Shown in pieces: positions 44,227-52,750 of a stretch of DNA of 58,038 nucleotides. Source of the stretch: Christensenella sp. UBA4675 (lineage in GTDB: Bacteria; Bacillota; Clostridia; Christensenellales; Borkfalkiaceae); assembly GCA_002405165.1 (NCBI GenBank), contig DHLF01000003.1, positions 1-58,038 on the forward strand, given 5' to 3'. A program made the translations under genes and the position numbers. A model generated the notes under the pieces. That model was not told the origin of the DNA. It saw nothing but the letters and a program-made list of their open reading frames with translations, and ran no database searches. Within the stretch, counting starts at the first letter, position 1. Each line of letters starts with the position of its first letter.

Positions 44227-45120
44227 TTAGTATTTAAAATATTTTATTTTTCCCGTAGCTATTTTTTCTAAATATTTACCGTATTCGTTGTTTTCCATTT
44301 TTTTAGCGACTTTTAAAACGCTTTCTTTACTAATCCAACCGTTAAAGTACGCTATTTCTTCTAAACACGCTATTTGAATACCTTGATGTTTTTCTATCAT
44401 TCTTACGTAGTCGCCTGCTTCTAGCAAGGAATCGCAAGTGCCTGCATCTAACCAAGTATATCCCGTACCGAGCCTTGTAACGTGCAATTTTTTATTTTTA
44501 AGATAATAATTGTTAAGAGTTGTTATCTCATATTCTCCGCGAGCTGACTTTTTTATATTTTCGGCGACGTTACTTACCCCTTTCGGATAGAAATATAACC
44601 CCGTTACACAGTAATTGGATTTTGGATTTTGCGGTTTTTCTTCTATCGACAAAGCGTTTCCGTTTTCGTCCATTTCGACTATTCCGAACCTTTGCGGGTC
44701 TTTTACCACGTAACCGTAAATCGTTGCAATTCCTTGTTCCGCCCTCATAACGGAATTTTTAAAATGAGTTATAAGTCCCGCTCCGTGATATATATTATCG
44801 CCTAGTATCATGGCTACCGAATCGTTGCCGATAAATTCTTTCCCTATTACGAAAGCCTGAGCCAACCCTTCGGGTTTTTCTTGAACTTTATAGCTTAATT
44901 TTATCCCTAAGTTTTGCCCGTTTCCCAATAAAGCTTCCATTTTGGGAAGGTCAACGGGAGTGGAAATTATTAAAATATCTTTTATTCCCGCAAGCATAAG
45001 CACGCTGAGCGGATAATAAATCATAGGTTTATCGTAAATTGGTAATAACTGTTTAGAAGTTACCATCGTCATAGGATACAATCTTGTTCCCGAACCGCCC
45101 GCTAAAATAATTCCCTTCAT
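44227..45120 (-). CDS. rmlA: Glucose-1-phosphate thymidylyltransferase
   Basis: 297 residues. The nucleotidyltransferase signature GIILAGGSGTRLYPMT opens the protein, with KQLLPIYDKPMIYYPLS and the catalytic LGDNIYHG. It makes dTDP-glucose from dTTP and glucose-1-phosphate, the first step to dTDP-rhamnose. Confidence 0.96.
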   Translation of the reverse strand: MKGIILAGGSGTRLYPMTMVTSKQLLPIYDKPMIYYPLSVLMLAGIKDILIISTPVDLPKMEALLGNGQNLGIKLSYKVQEKPEGLAQAFVIGKEFIGNDSVAMILGDNIYHGAGLITHFKNSVMRAEQGIATIYGYVVKDPQRFGIVEMDENGNALSIEEKPQNPKSNYCVTGLYFYPKGVSNVAENIKKSARGEYEITTLNNYYLKNKKLHVTRLGTGYTWLDAGTCDSLLEAGDYVRMIEKHQGIQIACLEEIAYFNGWISKESVLKVAKKMENNEYGKYLEKIATGKIKYFKY

Positions 45121-45137
45121 ATTTACCTTTCCGTATT

Positions 45138-46010
45138 TTAATCTATTTTTTCTCTTTTGCCTTTTTTCATTCCTAAAAATCTAGCCGTCATATCTGGTAA
45201 CCACCTTAAAAGAACAGGAATATTAAAATGCAATAATGCCCTTTTAAGAACGTATAGGGCAAGTTTTACCCCTGATTGAGTAGATTTATATTCGTTAAAA
45301 ATTTTAACTTTGCTATAAAATTTCCCCGTTTCGTAATATCTATTATAAAGTTGTTTTATGGTGTAATTATGCGAATGTTCTACCACCGCTTCTGCGCAGT
45401 ATGCTTTTTTATATCCTGCATCTAATACGAATTTAGAATATAACTGATCTTCGTTCATCATAACGTCATAACCGTTATATCCGCCTAAATTTATAAATAC
45501 GTCCCTATCTAAACACGAAAATGCGTCGGAAGAAAAAAACGCCATTAGTTGCATTTTATCTACCATACTTTTATCGACGACAAAAGATTTTGCAGGATAA
45601 TTTTTTTCTCTAATATATTTTTCTATACTCTTTTTTTGACAAGTTTGTCTTCCGTAACAATAAACCACTTCGTCCGACAAGCAATTTACCAAATTAAATA
45701 TAGAATTTTCATCTTTAAAAATTACGTCCTGAGAAGTTAAAACTACCGCTTTTTCTTTACAAAAATCCCTTATAGCTTTTTCTCTCGTCAAACTGTGCGA
45801 AAACTCTTTAACGGTAAGTTCAAAAAAAATCGCCCCTTCTTCGGTTAAAATTTTTCTAATTTCGTCGTCTATACTTTCATTTCCGCTTAAAGTAAACGGA
45901 GTTATTACCCTTTTTATTTCAACGTTTTTTTGTGTTTTTAAACTTGTAAAAAAACGTTTTATTTCTCCTACGTCTTTATAAATAGGACAAACAAGGTCTA
46001 TTGCAATCAC
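45138..46010 (-). CDS. Rhamnosyltransferase-like GT2 glycosyltransferase
   Basis: 290 residues, GTG start at 46010 overlapping the WbaP stop. The GT-A domain has VCPIYKDVGEIKRF, TSQDVIFKDENS in place of a classical DxD, and FFSSDAFSCLDRDVF, as in rhamnosyltransferases of this group. With all rml genes alongside it, transfer of rhamnose is a fair guess. The C-terminal ~80 residues hold an amphipathic or membrane-associated part. Confidence 0.8.
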   Translation of the reverse strand: MIAIDLVCPIYKDVGEIKRFFTSLKTQKNVEIKRVITPFTLSGNESIDDEIRKILTEEGAIFFELTVKEFSHSLTREKAIRDFCKEKAVVLTSQDVIFKDENSIFNLVNCLSDEVVYCYGRQTCQKKSIEKYIREKNYPAKSFVVDKSMVDKMQLMAFFSSDAFSCLDRDVFINLGGYNGYDVMMNEDQLYSKFVLDAGYKKAYCAEAVVEHSHNYTIKQLYNRYYETGKFYSKVKIFNEYKSTQSGVKLALYVLKRALLHFNIPVLLRWLPDMTARFLGMKKGKREKID

Positions 46011-46795
46011 TATTTAGCCCCTTCTCTCTTAAATACTTTTCCTATCGTTTTAAATATAATTTTTATGTCTAACCATACGGAACAATTATCTACGTAATAT
46101 AGTTCCTTTTTTTGTCTTTCTCCGCTCTCGTAGGTGCAGTTGCTCCTGCCGTTTGCCGCCCACCAACCTATCATTCCGGGTTTTACGGAAACTAATTTAT
46201 CCGCATCTTCTCCGTATTTTTCTTTTAGTTCGCTTTCCATTAAAGGTCTTGGACCTATTACGGACATATCGCCTTTCAAAATTGACCAAACGTTAGGTAA
46301 TTCGTCTAAACTGGTTTTTCTTAAAATTTTACCTATTTTCGTTATTCTCGGGTCGTTATCCAACTTATATTCTTTATAATAATCTTCAAGCTCTTTATGG
46401 CTTAACATATCTTCCAAATTTTCCGCGTTCGGTTTCATACTGCGGAATTTTGGTAAAGATATTTCTTTACCGCCCTTTCCGACTCTTTTGTGTTTAAAAA
46501 ATACCGTTCCCCCGTCGCTACACTTTACTATTAGCGCAAGCGTTAAATACAAGGGAGAAAAAATTATTAAAAACAACAAAGAAGATACGATATCAAAGGT
46601 CCTTTTTATAAACCTATACCCGTATCTTTTCTTTACCTTTACCCGTTCTTTATTAAATTCGGTTTGTGTGGAAAACGTAGTTTGCGGAAAAGAAATTGCT
46701 TGCGTAACCGAAATTTCGCTTGAAACGTCGCTTTCGGCAATTACGTTTTGTCTTTCACCCACAGACGTAAAATCGTCTTTATTATCGTTTAGCAT
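46010..46795 (-). CDS. Undecaprenyl-phosphate sugar-phosphate transferase (WbaP/WcaJ type, short form)
   Basis: 261 residues. One membrane helix (FDIVSSLLFLIIFSPLYLTLA) follows a ~65-residue cytoplasmic N-terminus, then the catalytic domain with FKHKRVGKGGKEISLPKFRSM, LRKTSLDELPNVWSILKGDMS and IGPRPL. It starts the repeat unit by putting a hexose-1-phosphate on undecaprenyl phosphate. It is the minimal PglC-like form without the N-terminal four-helix domain of WbaP. Confidence 0.92.
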   Translation of the reverse strand: MLNDNKDDFTSVGERQNVIAESDVSSEISVTQAISFPQTTFSTQTEFNKERVKVKKRYGYRFIKRTFDIVSSLLFLIIFSPLYLTLALIVKCSDGGTVFFKHKRVGKGGKEISLPKFRSMKPNAENLEDMLSHKELEDYYKEYKLDNDPRITKIGKILRKTSLDELPNVWSILKGDMSVIGPRPLMESELKEKYGEDADKLVSVKPGMIGWWAANGRSNCTYESGERQKKELYYVDNCSVWLDIKIIFKTIGKVFKREGAK

Positions 46796-46888
46796 AATCC
46801 CCTTATTATTTCGCTTTTAACGAAATTTTTAATCTTTTGATACTAAATTGCATAAAATTTGTGTCGTTATTTATTTTTTAGAAAAAGA

Positions 46889-47536
46889 TTATAAATCATT
46901 TTCTCTTTTTTCTCTTTTAATTTTTTTTACATATTTAACTATTAAGATAACCCCACAAGAAACTACGAAACCTAAAATTGCGCCGATTACCGCGTGTTTT
47001 TTAAATCCCCTATCTAATTCCGTAGCGGAAACGGCTTGCGCTATAACTTCGCAGTCCGAACCGACTACGACTTTTTTGGCCTCGACGGGAAATATTTCAA
47101 TTGCCGTATTTGCAAGCTTAATTGCGTCTTGCGAAGAAGTGCAAGTTACGGATATGTAAAAAATGGGAGTATCTTTTACCGAACCGCAGGATAGCATTTT
47201 ACCGAACCCTGAAACATCGTATTTATTCTCTAATTCCGCAACGGATAAAATTTCTTTATACATATTATCCATTTTTAAAATTTCGGAATAAGCAACGATT
47301 ATTTTATTAGAAGCGTTAAAATCTTCGTTTTTCAAGCTTGTTTGCGTCATTCTATCGGTAGAGTTGTAAACGTACATTTTACAAGTGGCTTTGTACTGTT
47401 TTTTAGTAAAAACACAAGTCGCGCCAAACGCAAGCAACGCACAAAGTATCGTAGACAAAATTATTATCCACCATTTGCGGAACAAAACTCTAAACACGTC
47501 GTTCAAAGTTACCGTAGATTCGTTTTCCTCGTTCAC
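46889..47536 (-). CDS. Wzz/CpsC-type chain-length determinant protein
   Basis: About 215 residues. Two membrane helices (about 18-40 and 180-200) flank an extracellular domain: a Wzz domain. The GTG at 47536 is the better start because GGGAGG lies 7 nt upstream; the ATG at 47551 has none. It has no BY-kinase domain, and no separate kinase gene is seen in this window. It heads unit I of the polysaccharide cluster. Confidence 0.85.
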   Translation of the reverse strand: MNEENESTVTLNDVFRVLFRKWWIIILSTILCALLAFGATCVFTKKQYKATCKMYVYNSTDRMTQTSLKNEDFNASNKIIVAYSEILKMDNMYKEILSVAELENKYDVSGFGKMLSCGSVKDTPIFYISVTCTSSQDAIKLANTAIEIFPVEAKKVVVGSDCEVIAQAVSATELDRGFKKHAVIGAILGFVVSCGVILIVKYVKKIKREKRENDL

Positions 47537-47609
47537 GATTTTCCCTCCCATAACCGACTAATTTAATTATCGTATTTGTTTAAACCGAATACTTTTTAAT
47601 TATGGCTTT

Positions 47610-47638
47610 ATTTTATCACATTTTATAATAATTGTAAA
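47610..47638 (-). promoter_or_regulatory. Promoter of polysaccharide unit I
   Basis: Minus-strand TTTACA, 17-bp spacer, TAAAAT, about 75 bp upstream of the wzz-like gene. Confidence 0.7.
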
Positions 47639-47770
47639 GTTTTTTAGCATATAGAAAACTTTTTAATATCAACCAAAAAATTGAAAAAAAGCGTCTTAAA
47701 TAAAAAAACCTTTATTAAATTTTATAAAGAAATGGGAAAAATTAGCCTATATAGCGATTAAAGCTGTTTT

Positions 47771-48478
47771 TTAGCTATTTAAAAACTCTTTTTCATAAAA
47801 ATTCGGAGCGTTTATTTCTTGAATTCTCAATTTAATTTTTTTTGTAGAATTCAAATAATTTGCCAAATCTTTTTCATTTTTTACGTCATCAGGAAAATAA
47901 GTTCCGCCCTTTGCTCTATATTTAGTATCGCCGTGAAAATCGCACCCGCACGTTAAAATAAGTCCGTTTTCTTTTGCGATTTTTTCTAACCTTTCGGAAA
48001 AAGTATCGGGATACATAGGATGACAATTTATTTCTATTCCGTCTAAATACTTTATATTCATCAGCGGAGCCGAATTTCTAAACGGATGCGCTTGAACTAA
48101 TATTAAAGAGTATTTTTTAGCAATTTCATGCAATTCTTTTAAAGATTTATCGTACAATCTTTTTTCTCTCCTTAAAAAATCGGGAGAAACTCCATATAAA
48201 AGCAGATGCACTCTCTCGTCGAAACCCGCCGTTATTTCAATGCCTAAAAAAACTTTTAGTCCTATTTTTTGACCTTCACTTTTAGTCAATTCGTATTCTT
48301 TTATATACTTTTCTATCCACTCGTCGAAATTGTCATCTACGACGTACTGCTTACAATAATGGTTAGTCAAACAAATTCCGTTAAAACCCGCGTTTAAAGC
48401 AATTTTACAAATTTCCCTTGCGGGTAATAAACAACAATGACTTATACCCGACGTATGACAATGTAAATCTATCAGCAA
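47771..48478 (-). CDS. PHP-domain metal-dependent phosphoesterase
   Basis: 235 residues, TTG start with AGGGGG upstream. DLHCHTSG at the N-terminus, NHYC, GIEITAGFDERVHLLLY, VQAHPFRNS, and CGCDFHGD are the metal-ligand motifs of the PHP fold. It is closer to general PHP phosphoesterases than to the CpsB/YwqE tyrosine phosphatases, although its position beside a capsule cluster makes a CpsB-like role worth testing. It is separated from wzz by ~230 bp that hold the wzz promoter. Confidence 0.8.
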   Translation of the reverse strand: MLIDLHCHTSGISHCCLLPAREICKIALNAGFNGICLTNHYCKQYVVDDNFDEWIEKYIKEYELTKSEGQKIGLKVFLGIEITAGFDERVHLLLYGVSPDFLRREKRLYDKSLKELHEIAKKYSLILVQAHPFRNSAPLMNIKYLDGIEINCHPMYPDTFSERLEKIAKENGLILTCGCDFHGDTKYRAKGGTYFPDDVKNEKDLANYLNSTKKIKLRIQEINAPNFYEKEFLNS

Positions 48479-48644
48479 TTCTTTTTCCCCCTAAACAGTA
48501 CCCTAGTCGATATTTAATAAAATAAGTCGAACCGTAAATATGTTTTTTAAAATTTAAAGAATTATAAATAAAATTCTAATGGTAAATAGCTTAAATTTTT
48601 TAACGAAAAGATTATATTACTTTTTATCAAATAATGCAAATTAA

Positions 48645-48684
48645 AAAAGGCGTTTTAGCCCAGAAGTTTTCTATGCTAAAACGC
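48645..48684 (-). terminator. Terminator after the DUF4956 gene
   Basis: AGCGTTTTAGC/GCTAAAACGC stem read on the minus strand, followed by CTTTTTT. Confidence 0.8.
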
Positions 48685-48697
48685 TTTAAATATTAAA

Positions 48698-49372
48698 TTA
48701 TAGGTCGCTGTTTTTTAAATAAGAACATTCGCTTAATATTTCCAAATTTCCGTTTCTTACGCGAATGTCGTCAAGCATTTCTTTTTCTTGCATTTTATCT
48801 TTAAGAGTTATTTGATAGGTTGCCTTAAAAACGCTACCCATATTCACGCTTTTAACCGAAACGAGCTTGTGAAAAGACGTATATTTTTCGAAAATATCTT
48901 CGAACACACCCGAATAATCCAAATCTTCGGGCATAGAAATTTTTAAAATTTTTTCTAATCCGTTTTCCTTTTTCTCCCAAATTTTTACGTTTTGAAAAAC
49001 GAATAAAATTACGCCCGACCCTAGTAAAAATATCGCGCCGTACGCTAAATATCCCATTCCGAATGCAAGTCCTGACGCCATTGAGATAAATATTACGCAT
49101 ATTTCCCTTGCACTTCCCTGCGCGGAACGAAATCTTACCAATCCGAATGCTCCCGCTATAGCAACGCCTATTCCTAAATTGCCGTTTACCAAAGCTATTA
49201 TCATTGTAACTGCAACCGGAACTAAGCAAGTGGCGATAAAAAAACTTTTAGTAGAATTAGACTTAAAAAAACATAGCGTTGAAAAAATACCGCCCGAAAT
49301 TAACGCAGTTAAAAGACATAATAAAAATTCTTTTTGAGTAACGCTACCGTTTGTAAATATTGATTGAAACAT
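48698..49372 (-). CDS. DUF4956 membrane protein
   Basis: 224 residues. Three to four N-terminal membrane helices (about 15-125), with the Gly-rich AIAGAFGLVRFRSAQGSAREI typical of DUF4956, then a cytoplasmic C-terminal domain. The family is nearly always next to a VTC-domain gene, as here (3-bp gap). The usual third partner, a CotH kinase-like protein, is absent. The function is not established; a role in polyphosphate or cell-surface modification has been suggested from context. Confidence 0.87.
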   Translation of the reverse strand: MFQSIFTNGSVTQKEFLLCLLTALISGGIFSTLCFFKSNSTKSFFIATCLVPVAVTMIIALVNGNLGIGVAIAGAFGLVRFRSAQGSAREICVIFISMASGLAFGMGYLAYGAIFLLGSGVILFVFQNVKIWEKKENGLEKILKISMPEDLDYSGVFEDIFEKYTSFHKLVSVKSVNMGSVFKATYQITLKDKMQEKEMLDDIRVRNGNLEILSECSYLKNSDL

Positions 49373-49375
49373 TTT

Positions 49376-50092
49376 TTATACCGCCTTTTGAATTTCTTTA
49401 TCGTCTACCGGTAAGACTTTATTTTTAACCGTCATACTATACGCCGTACCAACTTTTGAAAAGCTAGAAGAATAAACTTTATTTTCATTTAAAATTTTAA
49501 CTAGCCATAAAGGGTATGCGGTACAGGTTTTTATCTCCATTAAAACTTCTCCGCTACCTAGCAGATTTTCTCCGTCGCTACCCGACCAAAAATTCATCCT
49601 TTCTTTTCTAAATCTTACGTTTTTATCAAACGTTATTCTTAAATCGTTTTCGCCTTTAAAAGACGTTCTATCGTACATAACTAAAAAGGCAGGCTTTAAT
49701 TTATCGTAAAAATTTTTAAAATACTCTATTTCTTTGGAAATTTGACAGTTCGGCAATTTTTCGTTTTTTTCGAAAAAAGAAAACGCTTGATTATTAGTTA
49801 AAACTATCCTTCTTTTATATACTATACCAAACGCCTTTTTTTTAAGTTCCAAAAACACCTTTTTATCTTTTCCGAAACCGTAACTGCGAAGTCTTAACTT
49901 TTCTTTATACTCGGGTTTTTCTATACTTCTTCTAATCAGCCTATAATTGTCGGTATCGTAATACAGACTGCAAATAGTCGTTTCTCCAAACTCGTCGGAA
50001 CGCATTTTTTTCTCTATTTCCCTTTTTACCTTTTCATACTGTAATGGCGATAATTTATATTTGTTCTCATAGCGTTCAAAAACGTAATTCAT
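49376..50092 (-). CDS. VTC-domain (polyphosphate polymerase-type) protein
   Basis: 238 residues. FERYENKYKLSPLQYEKVK opens the triphosphate-tunnel fold. Basic and acidic tunnel residues are seen in SLYYDTDNYRLIRRSIEKP, YKEKLRLRSYG, FLELKKKAFGIVYKRR and EVLMEIKT. Eukaryotic VTC4 makes polyphosphate; bacterial members with DUF4956 partners have not been assigned a firm function. AAGGAG site upstream. Confidence 0.87.
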   Translation of the reverse strand: MNYVFERYENKYKLSPLQYEKVKREIEKKMRSDEFGETTICSLYYDTDNYRLIRRSIEKPEYKEKLRLRSYGFGKDKKVFLELKKKAFGIVYKRRIVLTNNQAFSFFEKNEKLPNCQISKEIEYFKNFYDKLKPAFLVMYDRTSFKGENDLRITFDKNVRFRKERMNFWSGSDGENLLGSGEVLMEIKTCTAYPLWLVKILNENKVYSSSFSKVGTAYSMTVKNKVLPVDDKEIQKAV

Positions 50093-50160
50093 AGTTGCTC
50101 CTTATATATTACTAACAATTTAAACCGCTTTTTTATTGCAATTCTTTTAATTTTTAGGTA

Positions 50161-50193
50161 AAAAAAATACGAAACGATTAAAATCGCTTCGTA
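50161..50193 (-). terminator. Terminator of the TetR-type gene
   Basis: TACGAAGCGATT/AATCGTTTCGTA stem on the minus strand followed by TTTTTTTT. Confidence 0.85.
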
Positions 50194-50231
50194 TAAAGTA
50201 GCAAAATTTTAAGGTATGCAAGGCTAATTTA

Positions 50232-50798
50232 TTACAAATTTAAAATATCCCTAATAAGCTTATCGCATTCCGATTTAGCATTGTCAACCCAATCTGAATC
50301 TTCGTGTAAAATAACTCCTCCTATGCCGTGAGCCAAAATAACCGACGCGAGTTTTTCGTTTATAACGGGATAAATTCCGTCGCACTTTAATATTTCTATA
50401 ATTTGCGCGATATAAGGTTCTATTACGTTTACCGTAGCTTCCCTTATGGCAAGTCTTATATTTCTGTGCATTTTTGCCGAATACTTAGCCCTGAATTCTC
50501 TGGCAATTCTTTTTAAACAATCGAAAAATAAAAATATAGCTTCTTTGGAATTTTCTTTTGCCCCGTCTACTACCGCTTGAAATTCCAATCTATACGGAAT
50601 AAAAAATTCTTCTAAACATATATCGAATAAATCCGATTTCGATTTGTAATAATAGTAAAAAAGTCCTACTTCACAATTTACCGCTTTACAAATACTTCTT
50701 ATACTTGTTCCTTCGTAACCGTTTTTAAAAAACAGTTTAGTCGCTTCTTCTACAAACTTATTGTCGGTTCCGCCGTCGTATTTAGGTTTTCTTGCCAT
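50232..50798 (-). CDS. TetR/AcrR-family transcriptional regulator
   Basis: 188 residues. The N-terminal helix-turn-helix reads ATKLFFKNGYEGTSIRSICKAVNCEVGLFYYYYKSKSDLF, a textbook TetR_N domain. The C-terminal ligand domain is not assignable. The start is set at 50798 (AAGGAG 7 nt upstream), the longer frame lacking a site. It lies ahead of the VTC-DUF4956 pair in the same direction, but a terminator separates them. Its target is unknown. Confidence 0.9.
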   Translation of the reverse strand: MARKPKYDGGTDNKFVEEATKLFFKNGYEGTSIRSICKAVNCEVGLFYYYYKSKSDLFDICLEEFFIPYRLEFQAVVDGAKENSKEAIFLFFDCLKRIAREFRAKYSAKMHRNIRLAIREATVNVIEPYIAQIIEILKCDGIYPVINEKLASVILAHGIGGVILHEDSDWVDNAKSECDKLIRDILNL

Positions 50799-51185
50799 AG
50801 CGTTTCTCCTTTTCGTTTTTCTATAATCGTACAAAAATTTTAACTTTTAAAAATTAATTGACACTAAAATTTAGCCATATATTTTTGTATTTTTTAGTAA
50901 TTTTAAAAAATTATTTTTGTTTAATTTAACCTTAAAAATTATACCTTACCGCTTAAAATTATAAACCTATAAAAAATAAAATCCGAAAAACAAGTAATTT
51001 ACGTTAAAAAACGTTTTTATCGACATATATGCTACTTTTTATAAAAATAAAAATTCCGCAACGAATATGTATAAAATTTTACTTTTACTACAAAAATGCA
51101 CCCTAAAAGTTTTGTACTTCCGTATAACTTTTAGGATACATTTTCATTAGGCTTAAATAGTTAATTGCGTTTTAGCATATTTATT
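50799..51185. other. AT-rich spacer with an inverted-repeat element
   Basis: No gene is seen. Near 51006-51030 a CGTTTTTATCGACATATA stretch recurs, inverted and with one gap, just after ychF (near 34233). The element at 51097-51140 is described separately. Confidence 0.4.
51097..51140. repeat. Short inverted-repeat element related to the one at 10933
   Basis: 44 bp, bounded by TGCACCCTAAAAGTT and AACTTTTAGGATACA, which are inverted copies with two mismatches. The ends share the TGTACCC-AAAAGT pattern of the 10933-10978 element. It may be a solo IS end pair or serve as the metQ terminator. Confidence 0.5.
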
Positions 51186-52082
51186 TTAATATTTCCATCC
51201 TTTAGCTTTACCACGATAAATACCTAAGGGTTCGTAATGAACTTTGCACGAAGCAAAAAGTTTAACAGAACCGTTATACGATTCAAGATAAGGGACGTGT
51301 TGGAAATAGTTAGCGTCGTAATCCCCATTAGCGACGGCGTCGTTCTGAAGAGTCCAGTCGATAACCTTTACTTCAAGGTCGTAACCCTGAGCTTTAAGCA
51401 AATCTTTAACCTTGCCCCTTAAAACTTCGGCGTGAGGAGTTTCGGACGCACAAACTTTGATAACCGTGTTGTTACCTTTTACAGTGCTATCCTTTGTATC
51501 TCTTAAATCTATCTGAGTAGAAGAGTCGCAAGTCATCGCTCCGTAATATTTTTCTTTAAAGAAATCGGAAACGTCTTTAGAAAGCATAGTGTTCGTAAGT
51601 GCGTCGATTTTCTTTTTGTAGTCGGCGTTATTTTTATAATCGTTCTCTCTTGCGGCAATTATGTTTGCTTTTGCTTGAACCTGTGCAGGGTCGTCTTCAA
51701 CGGCTACACGCTTTTCAGAAGAAACTTTACCCGTGTAAGCAGTGTTACAGGGAAGAAGCGCATAGTCGTAATCTTGCATAGAAGATACAAGAATATTTTC
51801 GGCAACTAGCGTAACTTTAACAGAACCGTCTTTACTAGTCCAAGTCTTTTTCACTTCGGAAAAGTTAAGTTTGCCCTCTTCCGTTATAGGAAAGTTTTTG
51901 CCTTCGGCAGTTTTAGAAATAACGCCTTTTGCTTCTAGTAACTGGAAAGCACGTGCGGCGTTAGATTCGTCGTCGCAAATTTCAAAGGTAGTTGCTTTTG
52001 AACCGCCACAACCGAAAAGTGATGCCAAAAGCAATACACCGCTGATAACAAGTACAAAAAATTTAGTAAATATTTTTTTCAT
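51186..52082 (-). CDS. metQ: Methionine-binding lipoprotein MetQ/NlpA, circularly permuted
   Basis: 298 residues with a lipoprotein signal peptide (lipobox LFGC, Cys25). The order of family segments is swapped. Residues 30-185 match the C-terminal part of normal MetQ (ESNAARAFQLLEAKGVI ... IIAARENDYKNN ... VSDFFKEKYYGAM). Residues 205-298 match the N-terminal part (NTVIKVCASETPHAEVL, KDLLKAQGYDLEVKV, DANYFQHVPYLE, VHYEPLGIY), where the protein ends. A ~20-residue linker joins the old C- and N-termini. The frame is intact and the gene follows metI by an overlap. It should still deliver methionine (or a related solute) to MetNI if it folds. Confidence 0.88.
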   Translation of the reverse strand: MKKIFTKFFVLVISGVLLLASLFGCGGSKATTFEICDDESNAARAFQLLEAKGVISKTAEGKNFPITEEGKLNFSEVKKTWTSKDGSVKVTLVAENILVSSMQDYDYALLPCNTAYTGKVSSEKRVAVEDDPAQVQAKANIIAARENDYKNNADYKKKIDALTNTMLSKDVSDFFKEKYYGAMTCDSSTQIDLRDTKDSTVKGNNTVIKVCASETPHAEVLRGKVKDLLKAQGYDLEVKVIDWTLQNDAVANGDYDANYFQHVPYLESYNGSVKLFASCKVHYEPLGIYRGKAKGWKY

Positions 52083-52750
52083 TTTAATAATCTCCTTTTA
52101 TCTATTTTTTTAGCTATTCTAAGCCCTAATTCCTGAATGAGCTGTACAACTAACACTACTACGATAATTAGTATCCAAAAAACTTTTTGGTCTAAATAAT
52201 CGCCTGTATGGCATTTATAATAGGCGTATATGCCGGATATAAGTCCGCCCGCACCTATGTAGTCCGCAAAAGAAGTGTAACCTATAATGCTTACCGCAAC
52301 TACCGCCCAACCCGTTACCAGCGAAACTCTCGCCTCGGGGATAAGCACTTTCATAATAATTTGAAAGTCGGTTGCGCCAAGAGATTTAACGGCTTCTATC
52401 TCCCCTGCGGGGACTTCCGCCAAAGACTGCTCTACCATTCTCGACACAAAACCGAATGCGCATACCGTAAGCGGAATTAAAATAGTATACCACTCGCCCG
52501 TTCCCATTCCGAAAATGGCACGAGACCAAGGGATACAGATAACTATTATTATAAGACACGGCACAGAACGCAAAACGTTCACAATAAAGCCGACTATAAA
52601 GTTTAGCCACTTGCAAGGTTTAAGTCCGTTTTTGCCCGTTACGTTTAACAGTACGCCACAAGGCAGTCCTAAAACGTAAGCAAAAAAAGTGGATAAAACG
52701 GTTATGGCAAGCGTTTCCTTTAACATTAACATAATATCAGCAAAAGTCAT
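52079..52750 (-). CDS. metI: Methionine ABC transporter permease
   Basis: 223 residues, five to six membrane helices of the BPD_transp_1 family. The coupling motif EAVKSLGATDFQIIMKVLIPEA contacts the ATPase. The start at 52750 follows GGAGG and overlaps the end of metN by 14 bp; the longer frame begins inside metN without a ribosome binding site. Length fits MetI (~220). Confidence 0.93.
   Translation of the reverse strand: MTFADIMLMLKETLAITVLSTFFAYVLGLPCGVLLNVTGKNGLKPCKWLNFIVGFIVNVLRSVPCLIIIVICIPWSRAIFGMGTGEWYTILIPLTVCAFGFVSRMVEQSLAEVPAGEIEAVKSLGATDFQIIMKVLIPEARVSLVTGWAVVAVSIIGYTSFADYIGAGGLISGIYAYYKCHTGDYLDQKVFWILIIVVVLVVQLIQELGLRIAKKIDKRRLLK

Noticed and set aside
47771..48478. CpsB/YwqE tyrosine-protein phosphatase
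   Set aside because: PHP motifs are present, but the spacing and central sequence fit general PHP phosphoesterases better, and no BY-kinase partner is nearby.
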